DNA of 41,953 nucleotides from Streptomyces sp. CBMA29. Lineage in GTDB: Bacteria > Actinomycetota > Actinomycetes > Streptomycetales > Streptomycetaceae. A program made the translations under genes and the position numbers. Under the pieces are notes generated by a model, which did not search any database, was not told the DNA's origin, and saw nothing but the letters and a program-made list of their open reading frames with translations. Of this stretch, positions 8,130 through 17,121 are shown piece after piece. Every line of letters starts with the position of its first letter. Within the stretch, counting starts at the first letter, position 1. The DNA lies in contig NZ_MECL01000068.1 of NCBI RefSeq assembly GCF_014596445.1, forward strand, positions 1-41,953. The letters are read 5' to 3'.

Positions 8130-8852
8130 TCAGCCGGTACGGCCCGCCACCAGCCATTTCGACGGAATCTCTATGCGTGTCCCGTCCACCCTGAACTCCG
8201 TTGTCACCAAGGGCTGTTCACCGTCGGCCAGCACATCGAGCCCGGCGGCCCGGAAGAATTCGGGCAGCGCCGCGTCCGACACCTCCCCGGGCGCGATGCC
8301 GTGCGCGAAGATCGCCCCGAGCTTCTGCGGCGGCCCGGCGGGCCCCTGCGCGAGCCCCATCAGCACCGGCTTGGCCGCCTCCGCCAGCTCCAGCGCGAAG
8401 GCCCGGCCGCGGTGCCCGGTGAGCACCGCTATGCCGTCCGCCAGCCCCGCGCGGTCCTCCGGCTCGCACTGGTGCAGCACCCCGCGCATGTAGACGTTGG
8501 CGTCGCCGATCTCCTCGTGCAGCCGTTCCACCGCGTCGGTGTCCACCGCGTCCAGCCGCTGGTACTCCGCCGCCCCGTGCGGATCGTCGCGCCTGGCCCG
8601 GTCGATCGCCTCCCGCGAGAGGTCCACGCCGACCACCCGGTCGTACCGCTCGGCCAGGAAGCGGGTCTGCGTCCCGTTCCCGCAGCCGAGGTCCACCACC
8701 GGAAGGCCGGGGTCGAAGTACGCCCGGAAGTGGGGGTGGTGCTGTTCCGCCGCGAGCTCGGGGGCGGAGTCCCAGAAGACTCCGCCCGGCTCGTGGGGCG
8801 CGTCCTGCCAGAAACTCTCCCACGCCTGCTCATACCCGCTGGACACGTTCAC
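8130..8852 (-). CDS. Class I SAM-dependent methyltransferase
   Basis: This 240-residue cytoplasmic protein has a Rossmann-type methyltransferase core: motif I VVDLGCGNGTQTRFLAERY (about residues 52-70), the acidic end of strand 2 in VVGVDLSREAIDRAR, and a later YMRGVLHQ segment where motif IV usually sits. It starts at GTG 8852 with a GGGGAG-like sequence upstream. The C-terminal third (DALPEFFRAAGLDVLADGEQ-like) resembles small-molecule methyltransferases, but the substrate cannot be read from sequence. The gene lies 171 bp downstream of the SpoIIE-type phosphatase gene on the same strand and could be co-transcribed with it. Confidence 0.88.
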   Translation of the reverse strand: MNVSSGYEQAWESFWQDAPHEPGGVFWDSAPELAAEQHHPHFRAYFDPGLPVVDLGCGNGTQTRFLAERYDRVVGVDLSREAIDRARRDDPHGAAEYQRLDAVDTDAVERLHEEIGDANVYMRGVLHQCEPEDRAGLADGIAVLTGHRGRAFALELAEAAKPVLMGLAQGPAGPPQKLGAIFAHGIAPGEVSDAALPEFFRAAGLDVLADGEQPLVTTEFRVDGTRIEIPSKWLVAGRTG

Positions 8853-8961
8853 GCGTACTCACCACTCCCCAGGACCGCGATCGTAGATAAAGGCAGAGGC
8901 ACGGCCGCCGACCGTGCCCGCATCAGGAGCTACCGGACCGTCACTTCGGAGTCAACGGCCA

Positions 8962-9028
8962 GAGCGGAATCGACCGCGCCGGCGGAACCAACACCTCGGG
9001 CGGAATCGACGGCAGCGGCGGAATCAGC
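8962..9028. repeat. GGCGGAATC-type short direct repeats at the 3' end of the phosphatase gene
   Basis: Four spaced copies of a GGCGGAATC or GGCGGAACC unit occur at about 8964, 8981, 8999 and 9017. The last contains the phosphatase stop codon (9024-9026). The copies suggest local duplication of the gene end. Confidence 0.6.
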
Positions 9029-11591
9029 GGCTCCGGCCCGGCAGCGGCTGCTCGAACCAGACGGACTTGCCCTGCGCGAAGCGGCTGGTGCCCCACTCGC
9101 GGGCGAGCCTGCTGACGATCCGCATGCCGCGCCCGCCCTCGTCGTCGGGTCCGGCGCTCAGCAGGACGGGGACGGCGTGGTCGTCGTCGGTCACCTCGCA
9201 CAGCAGCGCGCCCGCGCGCACCAGCCGCAGCCCGATCCGCCGGGTGTGCGCGTGCCGCACCGCGTTGGTGACCACCTCGCCGACCAGCAGCTCCGCCGTC
9301 TCCGAGATCTCCGCCAGGTCCCAGCCGAGCAGCGTCTCGCGGACCAGGGCGCGGGCCCGCGCCACCTCGCGCGGGTCCGGCTCCAGCTCCCAGGTCGTCA
9401 CGTCGCGCCGCGGGATGCCGTTGAGCCGGGCCATCAGCAGCGCCACGTCGTCCTTGCGACCGCCGCGCGGGTTGAGCGCGCGGATGATCGTGTCGCAGGC
9501 GTCGTCCATCGACGCGGCCGGGTGCGCGGCGCTCTCGCACAGCGCGGCCAGACCGGTGCCGATGTCCTGGCCGCGCACCTCCACCAGGCCGTCGGTGCAC
9601 AGGATGAGCCGGTCGCCGGGCGCGACCGGCACCCGTACCGTCTCGAACGGCACCCCGCCGACGCCCAGCGGCGCGCCCGTGGGCACGTCGAGCAGCTCGC
9701 TGCGGCCGTCTGCGGCGCGGACCAGCACCGGCGGGATGTGTCCCGCGTTGGCGATCAGCAGATCGGACTCGACCGGGTCGTAGACCGCGTAGAGGCAGGT
9801 CGCCAGATACTGCTCGCCGAGCCGCTGCGCCAAGTCGTCCAGATTGCGGAGCAGTTGGGCCGGTGGCATGTCGAGCCCGGCCATGGTCTGCACCGCGGTA
9901 CGGAACTGGCCCATCATCGCGGCCGAGTTCAGCCCGTGGCCCATCACGTCGCCGACCACCAGCGCCAGCCGCGATCCGGGCAGCTTGATGCTGTCGAACC
10001 AGTCGCCGCCGACCCGGCCCAGCCGCTCGCCCGGCAGATAGCGGGTCGCCACGTCACACCCCGGCATCCGCGGCGCGATGTGCGGCAGCATGCTGTCCTG
10101 GAGGGTGTCGGCGACATTCTCCTGATACGTGTACATGCGCGCGTTGTCGAGGACGAGCCCGGCGCGGGCGGCCAGTTCCGCGCCCGTCACGCGGTCCATG
10201 TCGTTGAACACCGCCCGCTCGCGGTGGCGCAGCAGGATCATGAAGCCCAGCACCACATCGCGCGCCTTGAGCGGGACGACGAGCATCGAGCGGTTGTTGA
10301 TCAGCGGGCTGATGTCGCGCTTGGGGAACTGCGCGGCGATCGCGTTGCCCATCGGCTCGCTGATCCGCGGCACCAGGACCGGGTCGCCGGTGGTCATGCA
10401 CTGGAAGAACGGCGTCTGCGCGGGGAAGGGCATGGACTCGCCGACCGGCACGACGTCGTCCCAGCGGCCCGGTTCGTCGGTGTGCTCGACCGCCACGCGG
10501 TACCACATGGTGGTGACATCGGGCGGCCCGTCGGGGAAGCCCTCACCCGCCAGCACCTGCTCGCGCAGATACGTGCCCGCCACATCGGTGAAGCGCGGCA
10601 CGACGGCCGCGCTGACTTCCTGAATGGTCCTGGCCAGATCCAGCGAGGTGCCGATCCGGCCGCTCACCTCGTTGAGGAATTCCAGGTGCTCGCGGACCGC
10701 CGCGTATTCGAGGTCGGGCGTCGACTCGTCGGCCGGGGCAGCCTGCGGCTCGGCCGCCGCGGCGGCCTCGGCGGCGCGCCGTCTGATCTGCCGCTCGGCC
10801 CGGCGCGGCACACCCCAGTCCGGGGTGACCGGCACGCGGTCGTGCTGGCTTATCTCCAGCACCGGATAGCCCAGTTCCAGCACCTGCGCCACGATCCGCC
10901 CGCTCTCCAGCGGATTCATGCTCGGCAGGATCTCCGGCAGTCGCTTGGCGAGCTGGTCGGAGCCGGGGAATTCGGTGTGCAGCGCGAAGCCGGGCGCTAT
11001 CCGCTCCGAGCAGTCCGCCGTCCCCGACGCGTCGGTCTCCGCCACGTCGGGGTCGGTCACCGCGGAGGGCGTCCCGGCAGAGCGCGTCCCGGCGAAGGAC
11101 GTCCCGGCAGAGGCGGAGGAACCGGCCGCGGAGGAGGCGTCGGTGGCCAGCACGAGCAGCCGCTCGGGGCCAGGACCGACCAGCGGGTAGGCCCACCACA
11201 GCACGTCCAAGGGGATGCGCCCGTCGCCGTCGCCCTCGCCGCCGCCCTCGCCGACGCCTTCCGTGCGCCGCACGCAGTCGTACAAACGGGCGCGGCCCGC
11301 CGTCGGGTAGGACCTGGCACCGGCCAGCGAGGACTCCAGGTCGGGCCCGGTGACGTCGTACGGATACGCGGTGCCCGCCGTGCCGCTGCCCAGGTCGGCG
11401 TCCGGGGGCTCGTCGAGGGCGCCGCCCACCGGTAAGAGGTCGAGCGCGTTCCGCCCGACGGCCTCTTCCCGTGTCCAGCCGAACAGCCGGCGCGCACCCG
11501 TACTCCAGTGCGACACCAGCCCCGCGGCGTCCACGACGATCACCGCGAGCGGGATACGTCCGGACGACTCCGGCGGTTGACGGCGGTCCAT
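9024..11591 (-). CDS. PAS/GAF SpoIIE-type PP2C phosphatase with RsbW-like kinase domain
   Basis: This 855-residue cytoplasmic signalling protein should dephosphorylate, and perhaps also phosphorylate, an anti-sigma-factor antagonist, as in partner-switching modules. In order it has a PAS-like region (about 12-115, WSTGARRLFGWTREEAVGR), a long linker, a GAF domain (about 300-490), a SpoIIE/PP2C domain (about 500-705, with GGDWFDSIKL, VVGDVMGHGL and LCTDGLVEVRG) and a C-terminal HATPase of the RsbW type (about 733-850, ELLVGEVVTNAVRHA and DEGGRGMRIV). The ATG at 11591 has AAGGAG upstream. The linker holds a short Ala/Gly/Ser/Thr repeat from imperfect GTCCCGGC units. No sigma factor or antagonist gene lies nearby, so its target is elsewhere. 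Confidence 0.93.
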   Translation of the reverse strand: MDRRQPPESSGRIPLAVIVVDAAGLVSHWSTGARRLFGWTREEAVGRNALDLLPVGGALDEPPDADLGSGTAGTAYPYDVTGPDLESSLAGARSYPTAGRARLYDCVRRTEGVGEGGGEGDGDGRIPLDVLWWAYPLVGPGPERLLVLATDASSAAGSSASAGTSFAGTRSAGTPSAVTDPDVAETDASGTADCSERIAPGFALHTEFPGSDQLAKRLPEILPSMNPLESGRIVAQVLELGYPVLEISQHDRVPVTPDWGVPRRAERQIRRRAAEAAAAAEPQAAPADESTPDLEYAAVREHLEFLNEVSGRIGTSLDLARTIQEVSAAVVPRFTDVAGTYLREQVLAGEGFPDGPPDVTTMWYRVAVEHTDEPGRWDDVVPVGESMPFPAQTPFFQCMTTGDPVLVPRISEPMGNAIAAQFPKRDISPLINNRSMLVVPLKARDVVLGFMILLRHRERAVFNDMDRVTGAELAARAGLVLDNARMYTYQENVADTLQDSMLPHIAPRMPGCDVATRYLPGERLGRVGGDWFDSIKLPGSRLALVVGDVMGHGLNSAAMMGQFRTAVQTMAGLDMPPAQLLRNLDDLAQRLGEQYLATCLYAVYDPVESDLLIANAGHIPPVLVRAADGRSELLDVPTGAPLGVGGVPFETVRVPVAPGDRLILCTDGLVEVRGQDIGTGLAALCESAAHPAASMDDACDTIIRALNPRGGRKDDVALLMARLNGIPRRDVTTWELEPDPREVARARALVRETLLGWDLAEISETAELLVGEVVTNAVRHAHTRRIGLRLVRAGALLCEVTDDDHAVPVLLSAGPDDEGGRGMRIVSRLAREWGTSRFAQGKSVWFEQPLPGRSR

Positions 11592-11784
11592 GGTTCGTCG
11601 GGCTCCTTCCCTCGGCCCCGCGGTCCGCGGCCGGAATGCGGTGGGAACCGCCCCGGCACAAGATCTACGATGCCGTTGACCACGGTACGACCGGACCGGG
11701 TGCCAGGGGAGGGAAAGTACGAATCCGGGCGCACGCCCGCGCGCGAGCAACCAAACTGCCCGTGCTAGCGTCCAAACCCTCTGT

Positions 11785-11813
11785 TCGAACTCTCTCACGT
11801 CGGTGGAGTTCGA
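11785..11813. promoter_or_regulatory. Inverted repeat in the upstream region of the membrane-protein gene
   Basis: TCGAACTC (11785-11792) and GAGTTCGA (11806-11813) form a perfect 8-bp inverted repeat with a 13-bp spacer, about 60-90 bp before GTG 11874. A TAGCGT hexamer at 11766-11771 could be a -10 just upstream. That would put the repeat in the leader, where it could be an operator or a hairpin. Confidence 0.35.
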
Positions 11814-11873
11814 CCCCCTCGCCGGAAGGGATACCGGCCGGGGCGCACCGCATCCGCGACCGGAAGAGGCCAC

Positions 11874-13580
11874 GTGACCACCTGGCAGCCTGCGCGCTGG
11901 ACCGCCATGAGGGGACCGGGGGCCCTTTTCCGGCGGGTCGACCTGCGCAATCCTGTCGTGGCCGCCACGGTGCTCGCCGCGGTCCTGCACGTGATCTGGG
12001 CCTATTTCCTGGCCAAGGACTCCGGCGACATGGCCGCGCAGTACGCCTGGACGGATTTCATAAGGGCCCACCCCTCCGCCTCGTACAACCTGTCCTGGTA
12101 CGGCGGCATGCATCCCGCGTCGTACAGCATTCTGTCGCCGTACATCATGGCCGGGCTCGGCGTGCGGACCACCGCCGTGATCGCGGGCACCTTGTCCACG
12201 ACGGCGGCGACGCTACTGCTGATCCGCGCCCGGATCAAGCGTCCGATGCTGCCCGCGCTGTGGACGGCGTTCGCTCTTTGGGGTGACGTGCTCTCCGGGC
12301 GGGTCACCTTCGCGCTGGGCGTCCTCTTCGGTCTGATTGCCACACTGCTGCTGTTCCCCACCGACCCGCCGGCCGGCGCGCGCCGCACCCCGCGACTGCT
12401 GACCGCCACGCTGATGGGCGCGCTGGCCACCATGTGCAGCCCGGTCGCGGGGCTCTTCATCCTGGTGGTCGCGGCGGCGCTGTTCCTCACCGGGCGCCGC
12501 AAGGACGCGTATGTGATGGCGGTCTGCCCGCCCCTGGTGGTCGGCGCGACCTCGCTGCTCTTCCCCTTCTACGGGGTGCAGCCCTTCAAGTGGTTCTTCG
12601 CCATCATCCCGTTCGCCACGGCCGTGGTGATCGCCCTGGTGGTGCCGCGCGAATGGCGCGTCGTACGCGTCGGGAGCTGGATCTACGCGGCCGGTGTCGC
12701 GCTGACGTACATCATCCCGTCGCCGATCGGCAGCAATGTGGAGCGGCTGGCCCTGCTGTTCGGCGGCACCGTGCTGCTGATCGTGGCCATGGCGTGGACC
12801 AGGGGCGGCCGGATGGCGCTGATGCTGTACCTGGCCTTCCTGGGCGTCGCGGGCTGGCAGATCTCCAAGCCCGTGGTGGACCTGGTGAACACCTCGGCGC
12901 CCGCGTCCACGGTCGAGCACGCGGCGCCGCTGATCGCGCAGCTCACCAAGGTGCGCGCGGACAAGGGCCGGGTCGAGGTCGTACCGCTGCGCTCGCACTG
13001 GGAGGCGTCGGGCCTGGCCCCGCACGTCAACCTGGCGCGCGGCTGGAACCGGCAGGCGGACGTCGAGCGCAATCCGCTCTTCTACGACGGCACGCTGACC
13101 GCGGAGACCTACCGGCAGTGGCTCCAGCGCTGGAGCGTCGGATACGTGGTACTGCCGTCCGACACTCCGGACGGCGCGGCGGTGGCCGAGGCGAAGATCG
13201 TGGCGGCGGGCCAGAACTGGCTGACGCCGGTCTGGCACGACGACTACTGGAAGCTCTACAAGGTCGCGAACGCCGATCCGCTGGCCGATCCGCCCGCGAT
13301 CGTGGACGAGGCGAGCCCGGCCGAGCTGACCGTGACGATGCCGACCAGCGGCTCGGTGATCCTGCGCATTCCGTGGTCGCCGGTGCTGGGCATCGAGGGC
13401 GCCAACGACAACAAGCACGGCTGTCTCATCCAGGACGGCGACTGGACGCGGCTGTACGCGCCCTCGCCCGGCACGTACCGGATCGGCGGCACGTACGCGC
13501 TGATCCGTGGCACGCAGTGCAACAAGGACGACGTGGACGGCAGCGGCAGGCCGGTCCGCACGACACCGGCCCGGCGCTGA
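11874..13580 (+). CDS. Polytopic integral membrane protein with large C-terminal domain, function unknown
   Basis: The 568-residue protein starts at GTG 11874, preceded by GGAAGAGG. Roughly ten hydrophobic segments occupy residues 25-340. A soluble domain of about 220 residues (from roughly 345) follows, rich in Trp and Tyr with a beta-like ending. The layout of early conserved Asp and aromatic loops (SGDMAAQYAWTDF, YGGMHPASYS), many helices and a C-terminal outer domain resembles GT-C membrane glycosyltransferases. No diagnostic motif proves that. Automated pipelines might call it an MFS transporter, but I see no MFS signature. It is divergent from the phosphatase gene across 282 bp and ends before a strong bidirectional terminator. 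Confidence 0.75.
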   Translation: MTTWQPARWTAMRGPGALFRRVDLRNPVVAATVLAAVLHVIWAYFLAKDSGDMAAQYAWTDFIRAHPSASYNLSWYGGMHPASYSILSPYIMAGLGVRTTAVIAGTLSTTAATLLLIRARIKRPMLPALWTAFALWGDVLSGRVTFALGVLFGLIATLLLFPTDPPAGARRTPRLLTATLMGALATMCSPVAGLFILVVAAALFLTGRRKDAYVMAVCPPLVVGATSLLFPFYGVQPFKWFFAIIPFATAVVIALVVPREWRVVRVGSWIYAAGVALTYIIPSPIGSNVERLALLFGGTVLLIVAMAWTRGGRMALMLYLAFLGVAGWQISKPVVDLVNTSAPASTVEHAAPLIAQLTKVRADKGRVEVVPLRSHWEASGLAPHVNLARGWNRQADVERNPLFYDGTLTAETYRQWLQRWSVGYVVLPSDTPDGAAVAEAKIVAAGQNWLTPVWHDDYWKLYKVANADPLADPPAIVDEASPAELTVTMPTSGSVILRIPWSPVLGIEGANDNKHGCLIQDGDWTRLYAPSPGTYRIGGTYALIRGTQCNKDDVDGSGRPVRTTPARR

Positions 13581-13616
13581 CCGGCCAGCTGTCTGAACCG
13601 CCGGCCGGCCGAACCG

Positions 13617-13650
13617 CCGACTGTGCTGTACGACCGACTGTGCTGTACGA
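13617..13650. repeat. Perfect 17-bp tandem duplication
   Basis: CCGACTGTGCTGTACGA occurs twice back to back (13617-13633 and 13634-13650), flanked on both sides by CCGGCCGGCCGA. It lies between the membrane-protein stop and the terminator and looks like a recent slippage duplication. Confidence 0.85.
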
Positions 13651-13696
13651 CCGGCCGGCCGACCGGCGCTCGACAGCCCCGGTGTCCGGGAACGAC

Positions 13697-13742
13697 AACG
13701 GGCGGTGACCCTCACTCTTTTGGAGGAGGGTCACCGCCCGTT
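13697..13742. terminator. Strong bidirectional terminator between convergent genes
   Basis: Perfect 17-bp arms (AACGGGCGGTGACCCTC at 13697-13713 and its complement at 13726-13742) flank a 12-nt loop. It serves the membrane-protein gene on one side and the DHA2 transporter on the other. The flanks lack a long T-run, as is common in Streptomyces. Confidence 0.9.
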
Positions 13743-13800
13743 CCGTACGGCGGTGCATACGACCGCGCGTCCGCGGCGGGTACGGCGGCGGCGCTGTTCC

Positions 13801-13838
13801 AGTCGGTGTGGCCTAGTCGGCGTGGCCTAGTCGGCGTG
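13801..13838. repeat. 14-bp tandem repeats spanning the transporter stop codon
   Basis: AGTCGGYGTGGCCT occurs at 13801-13814 and 13815-13828, with a partial third unit at 13829-13838. The last units overlap the stop and the final codons (GHAD) of the minus-strand transporter gene, so the gene end has been copied outward. Confidence 0.75.
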
Positions 13839-16319
13839 TCCGAGCTGGAGGTCCCGCTCGGTCCTGCCGCCGCCCGCGACCTGGAGGACGGTGGCGACGG
13901 GCGGGTAACCGGCGGCGATCACCGTGTACTCACCGGCGGCGAGGTCCACGAAGCGGAAGTGCCCGTCGGGGCCGGTGGTGACCGAGTCCACGACATTGCC
14001 CGCCGCGTCCAGCAGCGTGACCCGCGCGTCCTCGACCAGCCGCCCGCCGGGGGCACGAACGGTCCCGCGCAGCACCGCGCCGCCCGCCAACTCCACGTCC
14101 TGCCGGGTCTCCCGCGACGCCTGCACCGACACCGGCAGCGCCGCGGGCCTGAAGGCGGGCGCGCTGGCCGCCAGCGTGTACTCGCCCGCCACCAACTCGC
14201 TCAGTACGTAAGCGCCTTCGCGTCCGCTGCGGGAGGTGGCCACGACGTCGCCGCGGATGTCGGTCAGCGTCACGATGGCGTCCCTGACCGGGGTGCCGTC
14301 CGCGGTGCGCACGGCGCCCGCCAGGCGTCCGGCGCCGCCGAGCACCACGTCGAGTTCGACCGGTCGGTCGGCGACGGTGATACTGACGGCCTGCGGCTGG
14401 TGGCCGCCCGCGGCGGCGATCAGCACATAGCTGCCGCTGCCCGGGGTGCTCAGCGCGTACCGCCCGTCCTCGGCGGTCGCGCCGCGGCCGATCTGCCGTC
14501 CCGTGACGTCGATCAGGGTGAGCGCGGCGCGGCCGACCGAACTGCCGTCGGAGTGCTGGACGGTGCCGCACACGGGCACACCGCCCGCGTAGCTCTTACG
14601 GGCGCCCGGCACGGCCGGGTCGGTCACGGTGAAGCCGGGCGCGCCGTCGGCGCCGGTGAGGGTGTCCGTGGCGGTGTCGCCGTCGTACGTGGTCGTCGGG
14701 GAAGCGGGGCCGTGCTGGGTCACCAGGGGTTTCTCCTTGAGGAGGAAGGCGAAGAGGAAGCCGAGCGCGAGCACCGGCACCAGGTAGAGGAAGATCCGCG
14801 GCATGGCCTCGGCGTACGCGTTGACGTAGCCGTCGCGCACGGACGCGGGGAGGGTGCGGACCAGTTGGGGGGTGACCGACTGCGCGTCGGGCAGGTGGGC
14901 GCCCTTGGGGAGTTCGACCGCGAGGCGCTTGGCGAGGCGGTCGGCGAAGAGCGTGCCGAAGACGGCCGCGCCGACCGAACCACCGATCTGCCGGAAGTAG
15001 TTGTTGGCGCTGGTGGCCGCGCCGATGTCGGAGGGGCGGACCGAATTCTGCACGGCGAGCACCAGCACGGGCAGCATCAGGCCGATGCCGAGGCCGAGTA
15101 CGGCCATGTAGACGCTGTACTCGGCCTGCGGGGTGTCGGCGTCCATCAGCGACAGCAGGTACATGCCGGCCGTCGACAGGGCGCCGCCGACGATCGGGAA
15201 GATCTTGTAGCGCCCTGTCCTGCTGATCAACTGCCCGCCGACGACGGAGGCGAGGACGACGCCCATCATCATCGGCAGCATAAGGAGCCCTGATCCGGTG
15301 GCGCTCGCGCCGTCGACCATCTGGAGGAAGGTCGGCAGATAGCTGGCGGCGCCGAACAGGGCGACGCCGACGATCCCGCCGATCAGGGCGGTGGTGTTGA
15401 AGACTCCGTCGCGGAACAGCCGCAAGGGGATGACCGGTTCTGCGGCGAACCGCTCGACGAGTACGAAGAGCAGCGCGCTGACCACGGCTCCGGCGCCGAG
15501 GCCGAGGATCTCCCGGGACTGCCAGCCGTACTTGGAGCCGCCCCAGGTGGTGACGAGCACCAGGCAGGTGGAGCCGACGGCGAGCAGCAGGGCGCCGAGC
15601 ACGTCGAGGCGGGGCCGGACGGCGGGCTTGGGGAGTTTCAGCACGAGGCTGATCACGACGAGGGTGACCAGGCCGAAGGGCACGTTGATCGAGAAACACC
15701 AGCGCCAGGAGGCGTGGTCGGTGAAGAAGCCGCCGAGCAGCGGTCCCGCGACCGACGCGAGGCCGAAGGCTGCGCCGATCAGACCCATGTAGCGGCCGCG
15801 TTCGCGCGGCGGCACGATGTCGGCCATGATCGCCTGCACGCCGATCATCAGTCCGCCGCCGCCGATGCCCTGGATGGCGCGGAAGGCGATCAGTTCGTCC
15901 ATGGTGCGCGACCAGGCGGCCAGCGCGGAGCCGATGACGAAGGTCATGATGGCGAACTGGAAGACGATCTTGCGGCCGAAGAGGTCGCCGAGCTTGCCGT
16001 AGATCGGCAGTCCGATGGTGGACGCCAGCAGGTAGGCGGTGACGACCCAGGACATTTTGTCGAGGCCGTGCAGCTCGCCGACGATCTTCGGCAGGGCGGT
16101 GGCCACGATCATCTGGTCGAGCGCGGCCAGCAGCAGCGCCAGCATCAGGCCGAGGAAGACCAGGCGGACCCGGCGCGGTGTGAGGTCGACCGCGGCGCCG
16201 TTGCCGCCGGGCGGTCCCGCGACGCCGCCGCCCGCCTCCTCGGCCGCGCCCCCGGTCCCCTCCCCCGGCCGTTCGTCGTCCACGGCCGCCGGACGCTCGA
16301 TCAGCGTGCTGCCACCCAC
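13827..16319 (-). CDS. DHA2-family MFS exporter fused to three carboxypeptidase-regulatory-like domains
   Basis: This 830-residue membrane protein should be a proton-driven drug or metabolite exporter. Residues about 50-530 are an MFS module of the EmrB/QacA type (14 segments expected), with [14 protein letters not shown], the motif A region [10 protein letters not shown] and the motif C-like [14 protein letters not shown]. The C-terminus (about 575-830) holds three beta-sandwich repeats of the CarboxypepD_reg type, each with a G-V-x-x-DG core, a G.Y or G.F strand and an (A/S)GxYxLxA ending. I prefer GTG 16319, with GAGGGG 7 nt upstream. GTG 16325 and a TTG at 16373 are alternatives. No regulator gene is adjacent. 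Confidence 0.9.
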   Translation of the reverse strand: MGGSTLIERPAAVDDERPGEGTGGAAEEAGGGVAGPPGGNGAAVDLTPRRVRLVFLGLMLALLLAALDQMIVATALPKIVGELHGLDKMSWVVTAYLLASTIGLPIYGKLGDLFGRKIVFQFAIMTFVIGSALAAWSRTMDELIAFRAIQGIGGGGLMIGVQAIMADIVPPRERGRYMGLIGAAFGLASVAGPLLGGFFTDHASWRWCFSINVPFGLVTLVVISLVLKLPKPAVRPRLDVLGALLLAVGSTCLVLVTTWGGSKYGWQSREILGLGAGAVVSALLFVLVERFAAEPVIPLRLFRDGVFNTTALIGGIVGVALFGAASYLPTFLQMVDGASATGSGLLMLPMMMGVVLASVVGGQLISRTGRYKIFPIVGGALSTAGMYLLSLMDADTPQAEYSVYMAVLGLGIGLMLPVLVLAVQNSVRPSDIGAATSANNYFRQIGGSVGAAVFGTLFADRLAKRLAVELPKGAHLPDAQSVTPQLVRTLPASVRDGYVNAYAEAMPRIFLYLVPVLALGFLFAFLLKEKPLVTQHGPASPTTTYDGDTATDTLTGADGAPGFTVTDPAVPGARKSYAGGVPVCGTVQHSDGSSVGRAALTLIDVTGRQIGRGATAEDGRYALSTPGSGSYVLIAAAGGHQPQAVSITVADRPVELDVVLGGAGRLAGAVRTADGTPVRDAIVTLTDIRGDVVATSRSGREGAYVLSELVAGEYTLAASAPAFRPAALPVSVQASRETRQDVELAGGAVLRGTVRAPGGRLVEDARVTLLDAAGNVVDSVTTGPDGHFRFVDLAAGEYTVIAAGYPPVATVLQVAGGGRTERDLQLGHAD

Positions 16320-16468
16320 TGCCACTCCCCTCGTCGCGCCTGACTGGCCACCGTTTCCCGCATTAAGCGACAACGACGAGCAAGCGCGACGATTCTCAGG
16401 AAGTACGCGAAACCACCCGTATCAGTGAACGATCACGAAACCGGCGGCACCGTAAGGGGCTTCGCTCC

Positions 16469-16536
16469 CCCTCACTTCACTCCCCTCACTTCACTCAGCT
16501 CAGCCTCACTCCCCTCACTCAGCTACAGCCTCACTT
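16469..16536. repeat. CCTCACT(TCACT) short repeats between transporter and SRPBCC gene
   Basis: Five or more CTCACT units occur in 68 bp, two of them as CCTCACTTCACT. The last overlaps the stop codon of the minus-strand SRPBCC gene (16531-16533). Read on the minus strand these are AGTGAGG units directly downstream of that gene. Confidence 0.7.
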
Positions 16537-16977
16537 CTTCTCGATGTCGGCGGCCAGCGAGGCGAGCAGCGCGTCGTAGATACGGCCGAGGCCCTTGGGC
16601 GCGAAGGTGCACTCGAAGAAGCCGCCGACGCCGCTCGCGCCCTGCCAGGTGGTGACGACGACGACCTTGCTGCGGCCCTCGCCCGACGGGGTGACCGTCC
16701 AGGTGTTCACGAGCGTCGAATTGCGGTCGGTCTCGACCAGCGTGTCCGCGGCGGGCGCGGAGACGTCGAAGAGGCAGTCGCGGATCCGCTTGCTGGTGGC
16801 CTGGAGCTTCCAGTGGACGACGGTGCCCGCGCCGTGGCCGCCCTCCCGGACCTCGTACTCGCTGAACTGCTCAGGGAGCACCCGGCCGCGGGTGCCCGCG
16901 TAGTCGGCGAGGGCGCCGTACACCCGCTCCGGCTCCGCGTCGACGATCCGCTCCGTGGTGGCCTCGACCAGCGCCAT
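16531..16977 (-). CDS. SRPBCC (START/Bet v1-like) family protein
   Basis: This 148-residue cytoplasmic protein has the SRPBCC layout: an opening strand with EATTERIVDAEPERVYGALADY, central strands (GTVVHWKLQATSKRI, NTWTVTPSG, KVVVVTTWQG) and a long C-terminal helix (GLGRIYDALLASLAADIEKK). Members bind hydrophobic ligands in a deep pocket. Polyketide cyclases and Coq10-like proteins belong here, but the ligand cannot be inferred. It is divergent from the radical SAM gene across 144 bp holding a LexA-like box. That box might control both genes. Confidence 0.88.
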   Translation of the reverse strand: MALVEATTERIVDAEPERVYGALADYAGTRGRVLPEQFSEYEVREGGHGAGTVVHWKLQATSKRIRDCLFDVSAPAADTLVETDRNSTLVNTWTVTPSGEGRSKVVVVTTWQGASGVGGFFECTFAPKGLGRIYDALLASLAADIEKK

Positions 16978-17048
16978 GACTTCTCCTCAGGTCCGTGCCA
17001 GGTCGCGCGCCTTCCCTGCGCGCCGTACAAGCCAACCACACGCGTTTA

Positions 17049-17064
17049 TCGAATCTGTGTTCTA
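17049..17064. promoter_or_regulatory. LexA/SOS-box-like palindrome
   Basis: TCGAATCTGTGTTCTA matches the actinobacterial SOS-box form TCGAACGTATGTTCGA at 12 of 16 positions and keeps the TCGAA...GTTC core. A possible -10, TATTGT, begins at 17063 and overlaps its right edge, as expected for a repressor site. It lies 58-73 bp before the radical SAM start. Confidence 0.5.
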
Positions 17065-17121
17065 TTGTGGACGGACGGGCGACCGGAGACGGCCGGCCGG
17101 AAACGACCGGAGGAGGGCGCG

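Noticed and set aside
8301..11435. Long plus-strand open frame antisense to the phosphatase and methyltransferase genes
   Set aside because: It has no recognisable domains, and its composition is that expected of the antisense frame of high-GC genes. The minus-strand genes have clear motifs throughout.
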